From the NCBI RefSeq assembly GCF_024218775.1, contig NZ_CP100404.1, forward strand, positions 248,001 through 312,000: DNA of 64,000 bases, given 5' to 3'. The position numbers and the translations under genes were made by a program. A model generated the notes under the pieces. The model worked only from the letters and a program-made list of their open reading frames with translations. It did not search any database and was not told the DNA's origin. The stretch comes from Haloarcula marina (GTDB lineage Archaea > Halobacteriota > Halobacteria > Halobacteriales > Haloarculaceae). Below, in pieces: positions 26,021-34,575 of this stretch. Every line of letters begins with the position of its first letter. Position 1 is the stretch's first letter.

Positions 26021-27388
26021 TCAGTCGTCGTGGTCGTGGTCGTGGGCGTGACCGCCGTCGCTGGCGGCCTCGCCCTCGCTGTCGCCCGAGAAGTCGCCAC
26101 CGGCGACGAGGGTGTCGTGGTCGCCGTCCATCATGTCCATGTTCTTCAGGTTGTCCCGCTCCTCGAAGTCCTTGATGGCGTCCTCCAGGTCTTGCTGGGT
26201 GAGCGTCGTCCGCTCCTCGGTGAGGGCTTCGAGGACGGCCTCGCGAAGGACGAGGCGGAGGTCGCTGCCGGTCAGGCCCTCCGTCATGTCCGCCAGCGTG
26301 CCGGGGTCGAAGTCGACGATGTCCATCTGCCGGGTGACGATGCGGAGGATGTCCGCGCGCATGCCGTGGTCCGGTTTGGGGAAGTTGACGATTTCGTCGA
26401 AGCGCCGCCACGCCGCCGAGTCGAGTTGGTCGGGGTGGTTGGTCGCGCCGATGAGCAACACCTCGTCTTGAATCAGCGAGATTTCGTCGATGCTCTTCAA
26501 CAGGGTGTTGACCGCGCGCTTGATGGCCGCGTGCTCGTCCGACGACCGCGTCTTGGCGACGAAGTCGAACTCGTCCATGAAGAGGATACACGGCGAGAGC
26601 CGTTTCGCCACCTCGAACACCTTCTCGACGTTCTTGGCCGTCTCGCCGAGGTACTGGCTCGTAATCATCGAGAGTTTCACCTCGACGAACGGGAGGTCCA
26701 GGTCGTGGGCCAGCGCTCGCGCGACGCTGGTCTTGCCGGTCCCCGGCGGCCCGACGAAGAGGAGTTTCCCGATTTCCCGCAGGCCGATGCGGGCGAGGTA
26801 GTCTCGGTGCTCGATGGCCTTGACGATTTTCTGAATCTCGCCCTCTTGGTCGGGCGTCAACACGAGGTCGTTGAGCGTCGTCTCGACTTCGGCGGGGGCG
26901 CGAACGTCGACGAGGTCCAGCATCTCCTCGTCGTCCTCGTCGTCGGTGTCGAACGCCTCCTCCAGCATCGCGTCGATAAACGCGCGGTCGGCCCGGGCGG
27001 GGCGGTTCGTCGCGTGGGCCGTCTCGTAGTCGACGCCGAAGTCCTCGCCGTAGGCCGCCGCCAACACCGGGTTCCGCCCGATGCGGTCGGCGTCGACGCG
27101 GTCTAAGAACCACTCTTCGGCGAGGTCTCGGTCGGTGAAGGAGATGGACCCCGAGAAGTCGTCGCGGTCGGTGAACATCAGGCCGGAGACGGCGGCCCAC
27201 GGCCGTTCGACGCCGGTCGCCTCGCTGGCGGTCGTGTTCGTCGCCGACAGCGGCCGCTCGATTTCCCCGTCGGTCCAGAAGACGGCCCGGTAGGCCGGGG
27301 GCAGGTCGTCCGGGTCGAGGTCCCGCCGGTCGGTGTAGATGTCTGTCGTCAGCAGGAACTCGACGACGTCCAGTTCCGGATTACTCAT
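26021..27388 (-). CDS. AAA+ family ATPase
   Basis: A 455-residue single-AAA-domain ATPase. A roughly 150-residue N-terminal region without recognised motifs is followed by an acidic linker (EAFDTDDEDDEE) and the AAA module. That module has Walker A GPPGTGKTS (about 212-220), pore-loop-like QYLGETAKN, Walker B ILFMDEFD, sensor-1 LLIGATNHPDQLD, an arginine-finger region (WRRFDEI), and a helical lid with LTGSDLRL. The extreme C-terminus is His/Asp-rich (HAHDHDHDD), suggesting metal binding. It resembles proteasome-activating/Cdc48-like remodelers but lacks a coiled coil, so the substrate is unknown. Confidence 0.9.
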   Translation of the reverse strand: MSNPELDVVEFLLTTDIYTDRRDLDPDDLPPAYRAVFWTDGEIERPLSATNTTASEATGVERPWAAVSGLMFTDRDDFSGSISFTDRDLAEEWFLDRVDADRIGRNPVLAAAYGEDFGVDYETAHATNRPARADRAFIDAMLEEAFDTDDEDDEEMLDLVDVRAPAEVETTLNDLVLTPDQEGEIQKIVKAIEHRDYLARIGLREIGKLLFVGPPGTGKTSVARALAHDLDLPFVEVKLSMITSQYLGETAKNVEKVFEVAKRLSPCILFMDEFDFVAKTRSSDEHAAIKRAVNTLLKSIDEISLIQDEVLLIGATNHPDQLDSAAWRRFDEIVNFPKPDHGMRADILRIVTRQMDIVDFDPGTLADMTEGLTGSDLRLVLREAVLEALTEERTTLTQQDLEDAIKDFEERDNLKNMDMMDGDHDTLVAGGDFSGDSEGEAASDGGHAHDHDHDD

Positions 27389-27460
27389 TCCCACTCACGT
27401 TGCCACGCAAATGGGATAAGTGACTCGAAGCGGCGTGAGCGAAGCGCCGTGATACCTCTA

Positions 27461-27485
27461 TTCACTCGGAGTGAAAGTTTATATC
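27461..27485 (+). promoter_or_regulatory. Inverted repeat abutting the TATA box of the five-repeat membrane protein gene
   Basis: TTCACTC (27461-27467) and GAGTGAA (27469-27475) form a perfect 7-bp inverted repeat around one base. Two bases further begins TTTATATC (27478-27485), a good TATA box 23-30 nt before ATG 27508, implying leaderless transcription. The palindrome covers the BRE position and is therefore a candidate operator; the binding protein is unknown. Confidence 0.6.
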
Positions 27486-27507
27486 GTGGATATGTGTAAT
27501 AATTCCC

Positions 27508-29070
27508 ATGGCATCGGATGGTGTTCTGACACGGTGGTATCGCGGTCGCATCGGCGCGCCGACGACGGACGACGAAGTGTACGGCTATTGGCTGTTCGTT
27601 GCGGGACTGATTCTCGGGGTGGTGGGACTGGCGCTGTTCTACGCCGCAGCGCCTCGCTCCGGACTCCGTGAGGTCGGGTACGTCCTCGGCGCACTCGGCG
27701 TCGCGTCGCTGTTCGTCGGCCCGACGCTCCGCTTGCCGTTGGCCCGCCGGGCGCTGTTCGTCTCGTACGCCGGGGCGGTGGTCTGTCTCGTCGCCACCAT
27801 CTGGTTCACGACCATCTACCCGGCGGGGTGGAACGGCCCCGAGGGGAACCCGGCAGTCACGTTGTACGCCGTCGGCCTCGCGCTGGCGGCCATCGGCGCG
27901 GTGTTCGCACCGCTGCTGACCGGTCGGCAGGAGGAGTACGACCGGGTTCACGAGGAGGCGGCGGTCGCCGCGGAAGCGACCGAACGCGCCAACGAGGAGA
28001 CCGAACGGACCGCCGCCGAACGCGACTCGGTGACCGACGAACTGCTGGCGAGCGAGTCGGCCCGCGAAGCATTCTCGACGGCCCTCGACGCGACGGAAGC
28101 GGAGTTGTCCGTCGCACAGGCGACTATCGCCGCGGCGATGGACAGCAAGGCGACGTTCGAGATGTACGCCGACAAGGCGGGAAAGTACCGCTGGCGACTC
28201 CGCCACCGGAACGGCAACGTCATCGCCGACAGCGCGCAGGGGTACTCCAGCAGACAGAAGGCGATGCAGGGACTGCGGAGCGTCCAGACGAACGCGGCTG
28301 GCGGTGCCGTCGTGTTCTTCGAGGACGCGACGGAAGACGACACCGCCGAAGACGTGCCGGAAGTCCCGGCCCCCGAGAGTCAGGCGACGTTCGAACTGTT
28401 CGAGGACAAGGGCGGCGAGTTCCGCTGGCGACTTCGCCACGACAACGGGAATATTATCGCCGACAGCGGCGAGGGGTACGTCTCGAAGTCGAACGTCCGG
28501 CGCGCGCTCAAGAGCGTCCGGGCGTACGTCCCCGGTGCGGCCTACCTCAAAGTCGACCCCGTCGCGTTCGAGGTGTACGCCGACAGGGCCGGACAGTACC
28601 GCTGGCGACTCCTCCACAAGAACGGCGAGATTCTGGGCGACGGCGGCGAGGGCTATCCGACCCGAGCGGCGGCCCGCAAAGCGGCCGAACAGGTCCAGTT
28701 CGTCGCCCCCAACGCGGAGGTGGGCGAGGCGTTCGAGGTGTACGAGGACAACGCCGGTGAGTTCCGCTGGCGGTTGCTCGACGGCGACGACATCATCGCC
28801 GACAGCGGCGAGGGTTACACCGAACGCAACAAGGCGGTTCGCGCGGTCGAACGGGTCCAGTCCTACGCGGCCGAGGCCGACCTGCTGGCAATCGGCAGCG
28901 CGGCCTTCGAGATATACGAGGACCGCGGCGAGGAGTGGCGCTGGCGCCTCCGCCATCGCAACGGTGAGATTATCGCCGACAGCGGCGAGGGCTACCCCAA
29001 GCGGAGCGGCGCGGTTGCGGCCATCGAACGGGTCAAACGCCACGCGCCGGGCGCGGACCACGCCGAGTAG
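27508..29070 (+). CDS. Membrane-anchored protein with five YegP/HVO_2922-type (DUF1508) repeats
   Basis: A 520-residue protein of three parts. Four transmembrane helices (about 27-48, 55-72, 82-104, 116-137) anchor it. A charged helical stretch (about 140-210) looks like a coiled coil. Five copies of the roughly 50-residue DUF1508 module then begin near residues 217, 295, 354, 409 and 468, each with a FxxYxDxxGxxRWRL core followed by an IADSGEGY-like turn. The domain normally occurs as one or two copies in small soluble proteins, such as E. coli YegP. Its biochemical role is unknown. The repeats probably lie in the cytoplasm after the fourth helix. Confidence 0.92.
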   Translation: MASDGVLTRWYRGRIGAPTTDDEVYGYWLFVAGLILGVVGLALFYAAAPRSGLREVGYVLGALGVASLFVGPTLRLPLARRALFVSYAGAVVCLVATIWFTTIYPAGWNGPEGNPAVTLYAVGLALAAIGAVFAPLLTGRQEEYDRVHEEAAVAAEATERANEETERTAAERDSVTDELLASESAREAFSTALDATEAELSVAQATIAAAMDSKATFEMYADKAGKYRWRLRHRNGNVIADSAQGYSSRQKAMQGLRSVQTNAAGGAVVFFEDATEDDTAEDVPEVPAPESQATFELFEDKGGEFRWRLRHDNGNIIADSGEGYVSKSNVRRALKSVRAYVPGAAYLKVDPVAFEVYADRAGQYRWRLLHKNGEILGDGGEGYPTRAAARKAAEQVQFVAPNAEVGEAFEVYEDNAGEFRWRLLDGDDIIADSGEGYTERNKAVRAVERVQSYAAEADLLAIGSAAFEIYEDRGEEWRWRLRHRNGEIIADSGEGYPKRSGAVAAIERVKRHAPGADHAE

Positions 29071-29123
29071 GCGCCGCCCGCCCGGTGAACGCTTATCTGC
29101 CGCCCCGTCGAAATCACACACGC

Positions 29124-29600
29124 ATGACACTTGACGAACTGCGCGAGTTCGGGCTGACCCGGATGGACGACGGCGAGATGCGCGATTTCCTGCGGAATCA
29201 GCGCACAGGTGTCGTCGGCATTCCCACCGAGGGCGCGCCGTACCTGTTGCCGATGTCGTTCGGGTACGACGGCGACAAACGGCTGTACTTTACGTTCGTC
29301 GGCGGGCCGGAGAGTCGGAAACGCGAACTCGTCGAACAGACCGACACCGTCCGCTTTCTCACCTACGCCGCGCAGTCGATGTTCAACTGGGAGAGTCTGG
29401 TGTTGACGGGCCGGGTCCGGCGCGTCCCCGAAGCGGAGTGGGACGACATCGCCGACGTTCTCGGGACGGCGTGGCGGCCGGAGGTGTTCCAGGCGGCCGT
29501 CGACACCGGTGAGATAGCCGTCTACGAGTTCACCGTCCGCGACTGGACCGGTATCAAGCACGCGGGCCTGCCGCCGGGGTTCGACACCGAGGTGCAGTGA
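29124..29600 (+). CDS. Pyridoxamine 5'-phosphate oxidase-fold protein
   Basis: A 158-residue split-barrel flavoprotein-like protein: MTLDELREFGLTRMDDGEMRDFL, then strands GVVGIPTEGAPYLLPMSFGY and the LYFTFVGGPESRKRE segment, as in PPOX-type FMN/F420/heme-binding proteins. Many haloarchaeal relatives are annotated only as pyridoxamine 5'-phosphate oxidase family. CTTATC at 29091-29096 lies 28-33 nt before the ATG, so the message is probably leaderless. Cofactor and substrate cannot be told from the sequence. Confidence 0.87.
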   Translation: MTLDELREFGLTRMDDGEMRDFLRNQRTGVVGIPTEGAPYLLPMSFGYDGDKRLYFTFVGGPESRKRELVEQTDTVRFLTYAAQSMFNWESLVLTGRVRRVPEAEWDDIADVLGTAWRPEVFQAAVDTGEIAVYEFTVRDWTGIKHAGLPPGFDTEVQ

Positions 29601-29669
29601 CGGGACAACTCAGGCCCCGCGGCCCCGAGTTTGTGAGCTTTTAACACGACCCATCGCGTTGTGCCCTCC

Positions 29670-30803
29670 ATGCCGACACCGGTTATCGTAGATGCGGTTC
29701 GGACGCCACAGGGGAAAGAAGACGGGGCGCTCGCGGGCGTCCGCAGCGAGGACCTCTCGGTTCCGCTCGTGAACCAACTGCTCGCCAGCACCGGCGTCGA
29801 GAGCGACGAGGTCGACGACCTGCTGTGGGGGTGTGCCCAACAGCGCGGCGAACAGGGCAACAACATGGCCCGCGTCATCTCGCTCCTCTCGGACCTCGGC
29901 GAGGGCGTTCCGGGGTCGACTATCAACCGCTGGTGTGCCTCCTCCGCGGAGGCGCTGATGCGGGCGGCCGACGCCGTCGCCGCGGGACAGCGCGACGTGC
30001 TCATCGCCGGGGGCGTCGAGTCGATGTCCCGCGTGTCGATGGGCGAGAACACCCACAACGTCCACCCGCGACTCGCCGAGCACTACAACATCGGCGAACT
30101 CAGCATGGGGATGACCGCCGAGAAGGTCGCCGCCGAGAAGGACGTGGCCCGACAGGAACAGGACGAGTACGCCCTGCGGAGCCATCAACGCGCGGCCGAC
30201 GCGACGGACTCGGGCCGCTTCGACGACGAACTCGTCCCCATCGAGACGGACGAGGGCCGCGTCGAGGCGGACGAGGGCATCCGCCGCGACACCTCACTCG
30301 ACACGCTCGCGGGCCTCCCGACGGTGTTCAAGGCCGACGGGACCGTGACGCCGGGCAACGCCTCGCAGGTCTCGGACGGCGCGGCGGGCCTCATGGTCAC
30401 CTCCCGCGAGTTCGCCGAGGACCGCGGACTGGACGTGATGGCCGAAATCGGCGCGCACGAAGTCGCTGGCGTCGACCCGACCGTGATGGGTATCGGCCCG
30501 GTTCCCGCCGTCCGCCAGTTGGCCGAGCGGACCGGCCGCGACACCGACGCGTACGACCTCGTGGAACTGAACGAGGCGTTCGCCTCCCAGTGTCTGTACT
30601 GCCAGCGCGAACTCGGGTTCGACGACGACATATACAACGTCAACGGCGGCGCTATCGCCATCGGCCACCCCCTCGGGGCCTCCGGCGCTCGCCTGCCGGT
30701 GACGCTCGTCCACGAGATGCAGAAACGCGACGCCGACCTCGGCCTCGCGACGGAGTGCGTCGGGTTCGGGCAGGGCGCGGCAATCGAGTTCCACCGACCC
30801 TGA
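29670..30803 (+). CDS. Thiolase (acetyl-CoA C-acyltransferase)
   Basis: A 377-residue thiolase that condenses or cleaves acyl-CoA/acetyl-CoA. The nucleophile Cys89 lies in TINRWCASS. The second half carries NEAFASQ, the catalytic His in GGAIAIGHPLGASGAR and the second Cys in TECVGFGQGAA, so the active site is complete. CTTTTAAC (29638-29645) is a good TATA box 25-32 nt upstream. It stands alone, without nearby beta-oxidation genes, so degradative versus biosynthetic use is open. Confidence 0.95.
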   Translation: MPTPVIVDAVRTPQGKEDGALAGVRSEDLSVPLVNQLLASTGVESDEVDDLLWGCAQQRGEQGNNMARVISLLSDLGEGVPGSTINRWCASSAEALMRAADAVAAGQRDVLIAGGVESMSRVSMGENTHNVHPRLAEHYNIGELSMGMTAEKVAAEKDVARQEQDEYALRSHQRAADATDSGRFDDELVPIETDEGRVEADEGIRRDTSLDTLAGLPTVFKADGTVTPGNASQVSDGAAGLMVTSREFAEDRGLDVMAEIGAHEVAGVDPTVMGIGPVPAVRQLAERTGRDTDAYDLVELNEAFASQCLYCQRELGFDDDIYNVNGGAIAIGHPLGASGARLPVTLVHEMQKRDADLGLATECVGFGQGAAIEFHRP

Positions 30804-31144
30804 GGACGGACGCGAATCGCGGTGCGACTCGGGTATTCTTGGTCCAGATTTTTCGAGGAGTGGTCGCCATCGGTGACTCGACGAAAAAAGGGGGCAGCGA
30901 CGCGACAATCGAGGCCCACTGACCGTCGGCCGCCTCGACAGCCTGTAACCTTTCGAGAACTATTTCTGAATTGTTTGAAAGCCAATACTTATGTACGGGA
31001 CTACGAAAGCCGAGTCGTGGGGTCGTAGCTGCCATGCCTTCTGTCCATGCCACGACAGACCCGCTACGCCGCCCCACGTGGTGACGCCCCACCGCGTCAC
31101 CGTTTCGACGAGTCGGGTCGACGCCGCCAGTCGCGCTATCGCTT
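30804..31144. other. 341-bp intergenic region, no convincing gene
   Basis: The region lies between the thiolase stop and the stop of a TrmB-type gene. An AT-richer patch with ATACTTATG at about 30983-30991 looks promoter-like on the plus strand. Two short frames follow, 31034-31084 (16 codons) and one from 31047 of about 46 codons that is Arg-rich and runs antisense into the TrmB gene. Neither has convincing codon use. No RNA gene or repeat was recognised. Confidence 0.4.
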
Positions 31145-32182
31145 TCAGTTCTCGCGCTCGCGGACCGTCAGTGCCTTCGCCGAGTAGTCCTCGACGAACG
31201 CGCCGGGACCGCCGACGGTCACTTCCTCGCCGTCGACGGCCAGCGTCAGCGTGTTCTGGACGGGGAAGTCGTAGCTGACCGGTTCGAGGAGGCCCTGTTT
31301 GACCTCGACGACGGGGCCGGTGATCGACTCGGCGTCTTGGCCGGGGTAGAGGTGTGCGGTCACTTCGAGGTCCCTGTCGGCGTACTTGCTCACGACGAAG
31401 ACGGCGTGCCTGAACGAGAGTCGCTCGGCGGGCAGGACGGGCGGTTCGACGCTCGCGATTTCCTCGCCAGCGGCCCAGAAGTTGAACCACTGCGAAGCGA
31501 TAGCGCCGCCGGTCTTCGGGCTCTGTTCGAGGACTAACCCGTAGTCGTTCTCGCGGTGTTCGCCGCGCAACAGCGAGGAGTCGCTGGTCACCGCGGCCAC
31601 GTTGTCGACGACGACGAGGCTCTCGACGGGGTAGTTCCACGTCCGCACGACGCTCGCGGCGTCGCTCGCGTGCTCGATGGCCTCGATGTCGTCGCCGCCC
31701 AGCAACAGCGCGATGAACACGCCGCGTTCGCGGGCCCGCGTGAGCGGTTCGGTCAGACGTTCCGCGACGGGAGCGGGAACCATCATGAATATCTCTTCTT
31801 CGGCCCCCTCGATGAGCGCCTCCAGTCGCTGGTACAGCGTCTGCCGCGCCCTGACGAGTTCGATGGCCGGATAGTCACGCTCCGTGTCGGTGTAGCGCTC
31901 GGCGAGGTCCGATTCGATGTCGTTCAGTTCTTCCGTCATCGCTTCGATGGCCGCCTCCGGGTCGATGGCCCGCACCTGCGTCGGGGTCCGGTGGTCGTCG
32001 ACGACGAGGAGGCCGCGCTCGGCCAGACTCTCCACGAGGTCGTAGACGTACCCGGTGGAGATATCGGTGGCCGCGCCCACGTCGGCGACCGTCGCCGTCC
32101 CGGATTCCAGTACCGCGAGATAAGTTTGGGCCTCCGTCTCCGAGAGACCAAACTTCGTCAAGCGTTCTGCCGTCGAATCCAT
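31145..32182 (-). CDS. TrmB-family sugar-responsive transcriptional regulator
   Basis: A 345-residue protein with an N-terminal winged helix (MDSTAERLTKFGLSETEAQTYLAVL to about residue 75, including STGYVYDLVESLAERGL). A helical linker and a C-terminal TrmB sugar-binding domain follow, ending in a beta-rich segment (TVGGPGAFVEDYSAKAL). TrmB proteins repress or activate sugar-transport and glycolytic or gluconeogenic genes in archaea. ATG 32182 was chosen by homology; upstream codons belong to the promoter, where CAGTAAAG (minus strand, about 32208-32215) may be the TATA box. A clear paralogue lies at 32893-33924. Confidence 0.9.
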   Translation of the reverse strand: MDSTAERLTKFGLSETEAQTYLAVLESGTATVADVGAATDISTGYVYDLVESLAERGLLVVDDHRTPTQVRAIDPEAAIEAMTEELNDIESDLAERYTDTERDYPAIELVRARQTLYQRLEALIEGAEEEIFMMVPAPVAERLTEPLTRARERGVFIALLLGGDDIEAIEHASDAASVVRTWNYPVESLVVVDNVAAVTSDSSLLRGEHRENDYGLVLEQSPKTGGAIASQWFNFWAAGEEIASVEPPVLPAERLSFRHAVFVVSKYADRDLEVTAHLYPGQDAESITGPVVEVKQGLLEPVSYDFPVQNTLTLAVDGEEVTVGGPGAFVEDYSAKALTVREREN

Positions 32183-32348
32183 ATTGCTTTGTCGAGGGCA
32201 CCGACCCTCTTTACTGCACCGCTCGTCCGGAAACCGCGTGACACGGCCGCCTTCTTGCGGTGCCGGTCCGACGGTACATCTCTGGCCGATTTTCTGAACA
32301 AAATTTATGAAAACCTTTTTCGTAACAGATTTTAACCGTACGTGTGGT

Positions 32349-32804
32349 ATGGGGAACCAATCCGAGGCGAGCGGTGAGCGAAGCGAGGAACCACACGACA
32401 TCGGCGTCGTCAGGGTGGCGCGGTACGCCGAGACCGACCCGTGGGGGAGCGGGGGTGTCGCGCTGAAAGACGGCTGTTGTCCGGACGAGTCGACACTGGT
32501 CGCGGTGTGGGCGTCGCCAGCGGACGGCGTCGCGGTCGGCCGCGGGAGGGACCCTTCGCGGCTTCCCGACCCGACGGCGAGCGTCGATGTCGACGACCCG
32601 GTGACCGTGGAACTGGCGCGGTACGGTCGGCGCTGTCTCGCCCGCTACAGCACGAACGGGACGGACTGGCACCGTCTCGGGCCGCCCCTGTCGGTCCCGG
32701 CGTCGTTTCGGCCGACGGTCCTTCCCTTTACCACGGGCGCAACCGGTACCGTCCACATCGACCCCCTCACGCTCCGACAGCGGGCGCGACCGGGAGACGA
32801 GTAG
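32349..32804 (+). CDS. Small beta-sandwich-like protein (DUF1349-like)
   Basis: A 151-residue acidic protein. After a disordered start (MGNQSEASGERSEEPHD) it shows alternating strands and the stretch CLARYSTNGTDWHRLGPPLS, typical of concanavalin-like/DUF1349 folds attached to glycosidases. No catalytic residues are recognised. It lies between two TrmB-type sugar regulators and diverges from the first, so control by one of them is plausible. The codons for residues 6-12 contain a GAGCGGTGAGCGAAGCGAG run common in haloarchaeal non-coding DNA, hinting that the true start could lie downstream. Confidence 0.6.
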   Translation: MGNQSEASGERSEEPHDIGVVRVARYAETDPWGSGGVALKDGCCPDESTLVAVWASPADGVAVGRGRDPSRLPDPTASVDVDDPVTVELARYGRRCLARYSTNGTDWHRLGPPLSVPASFRPTVLPFTTGATGTVHIDPLTLRQRARPGDE

Positions 32805-32892
32805 CGGGTCGAAAGCCTACGGTGGTGGCAACTCCGACGCCGTCGAGGACGCCGCCGACGACCTGCGCGTTTGCTGGAGCGGCGACTGGTAG

Positions 32893-33924
32893 CTACGCGC
32901 CCCGCAACTCGACCCGGGCCGCGCTGTACTCCTCGATGAACGCACCGGGGCCGCCGACCGTCACCTCGCCGTCGTCGGTCGACAGCACCATCGTGTTCTG
33001 CAGCGGGAACTGGGCCGTTATCGGGTCGATGACCGCCTGTTCGATGTCGACGACCCGCCCCGTAATCGTCTCGCCCGAGCGCAGTGTCACGGTCGCTTCG
33101 AGGGCGCGGTCCGCCCGCCGGTGGCGCGTCGCGTGGAACACCGCGGCCGTGAAACTGTCGTACGCCGACGGAAGTGGGTCCGCGTCGCCCACGAACGCCT
33201 CGCGCGAACTCGTCCAGAGGTTCGCCAGCAAGGCCCCGACCGCACCGGCCAGTTTCGGGCTATTGGCCACCCGGAGCGCGAACTCCCCGCGGTCGTACTG
33301 CCCGTACAGCACGCCCGGGTCGCCGAGCATCGCGGTCCCGCGGTCGTTCAGCAGACCGAACGGCACGTCGTACTCCCAGACGCGGGCCGCGTCGACTCGA
33401 CCGGCGACGGGGTCGGCCGCCGCGGGTCGGGCCGCCCCGCCGATCAGGAGTCGCACGAACACGCCGCGGTCCGCCGCGGCGGCGAGTTCGTCCCCGATTC
33501 GCTCGACTGCGGGGGCCGGGACCGACAGCGAGATGTTGCCCGCCGCGTTCCCGATGGCGGCCCGGAGTCGCCGCTCGGCCGGGCTTCGAGACTTGACGAC
33601 TTCGACTTCGGGGTGGTCGGGGTCGCTGTGCGTGTAGTGGTCCCGGAGCGAGGTCTCCAGTCGGTCGAGGTCGGCCTCGAACTCCGCGACCGTCTCGGTC
33701 GGTCGTTCGGCCCGCACCTGCGTCGGCGTCATGTGGTCGTCCACGGTGAGGACGCCGCGCGCCGCCAGGTCGTCGATGACGTCGTAGGCGTACCCCTTCG
33801 AGAGGCCCGCGCTGCCGGCCACCTCTCCGACGGTCGCCTGCCCCAATTGTAACGCGGCCCGATAGGTCTCCGCCTCCGCCTCGGAGAATCCGAACCGCTG
33901 TAGTTGCGTTACGAGCGTATCCAT
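32893..33924 (-). CDS. TrmB-family transcriptional regulator (paralogue)
   Basis: A 343-residue paralogue of the TrmB protein at 31145-32182. It has an N-terminal winged helix (FGFSEAEAETYRAALQLGQ, then LSKGYAYDVIDDLAARGVL), the shared HMTPTQVRAERP segment, and the C-terminal ligand domain ending DDGEVTVGGPGAFIEEYSA. Identity is strongest in the helix-turn-helix and the last 60 residues; the middle has diverged, which fits different ligands. Its start at 33924 faces the thioesterase gene across a 200-bp promoter region. Confidence 0.9.
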   Translation of the reverse strand: MDTLVTQLQRFGFSEAEAETYRAALQLGQATVGEVAGSAGLSKGYAYDVIDDLAARGVLTVDDHMTPTQVRAERPTETVAEFEADLDRLETSLRDHYTHSDPDHPEVEVVKSRSPAERRLRAAIGNAAGNISLSVPAPAVERIGDELAAAADRGVFVRLLIGGAARPAAADPVAGRVDAARVWEYDVPFGLLNDRGTAMLGDPGVLYGQYDRGEFALRVANSPKLAGAVGALLANLWTSSREAFVGDADPLPSAYDSFTAAVFHATRHRRADRALEATVTLRSGETITGRVVDIEQAVIDPITAQFPLQNTMVLSTDDGEVTVGGPGAFIEEYSAARVELRGA

Positions 33925-34125
33925 GCCTACGGCTCACAGGGTCGTGGGGCGTCAAAGAGGTACCTGTCTTATGATTGTTGGAATACTTTACACACAGAAA
34001 AGTTTACATTAACCGCTGGCCGAATTACGATGGCTGTCAGAGGCACGCGGATTTCGTACCGACCACGGACGGCCCGTTGTTTCCCGTTTTCGTATCCTTA
34101 TACGACCGGCGCTCCACCGGGCCGT

Positions 34126-34575
34126 ATGAGTCTCCAAGCGCTGTTCAACGCCATCCCGTTCGTGGAGGACCTCGGGATGGACATAACCGAGGTGGGCGAC
34201 GGCCACGCGGTGGGACGCCTCCCACTCAGGCCTGAACACTCCTCGAACCCGCACGGACGCATCGCCCACGGCGGGGTCACGTACTCACTGGTCGACACCG
34301 TCGGCGGCGCGGCCGTCGTCTCCCTGTCGGGCAGTATCTCTCCGACGGTGGACATGCGTATCGACTACCTCGCGCCCGCGACCGACGACCTGCGGGCCGA
34401 AGCGAACGTCGTCAGAGACGGCGGGAGCGTCGCTGTCGTCGACGTGGAGGTGTACGACGCCGAGGACCACCACGTCGCCAGCGCCCGCGGCACGTACAAG
34501 ACAGACGGCGAGACGGGCGACTCGCCGTGGATGGACGGCGTCGACGCCGAAACGGCAGAACGGCTCTCCGACTAG
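34126..34575 (+). CDS. PaaI-family hotdog thioesterase
   Basis: A 149-residue hotdog-fold protein of the PaaI/YbgC-like group that hydrolyses acyl-CoA thioesters. The signature SSNPHGRIAHGGVTYSLVDT (about 44-63) contains the conserved H-G-G-V core and the acidic catalytic residue. The open frame extends far upstream, but ATG 34126 gives the proper N-terminus, and CTTATACG (34097-34104) is a TATA box 22-29 nt before it. Its stop overlaps the convergent antiporter stop (CTAG). Confidence 0.88.
   Translation: MSLQALFNAIPFVEDLGMDITEVGDGHAVGRLPLRPEHSSNPHGRIAHGGVTYSLVDTVGGAAVVSLSGSISPTVDMRIDYLAPATDDLRAEANVVRDGGSVAVVDVEVYDAEDHHVASARGTYKTDGETGDSPWMDGVDAETAERLSD

Noticed and set aside
31047-31184. 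Short Arg-rich plus-strand frame antisense to the end of a TrmB gene
   Set aside because: A promoter-like box lies upstream, but composition is that of an antisense shadow and there is no recognised motif.
32360-32390. GAGCGGTGAGCGAAGCGAG run inside the DUF1349-like gene
   Set aside because: Similar GAGCGAAGCGAG runs are common in haloarchaeal DNA. I do not read it as a specific element, though it makes the start of that gene uncertain.
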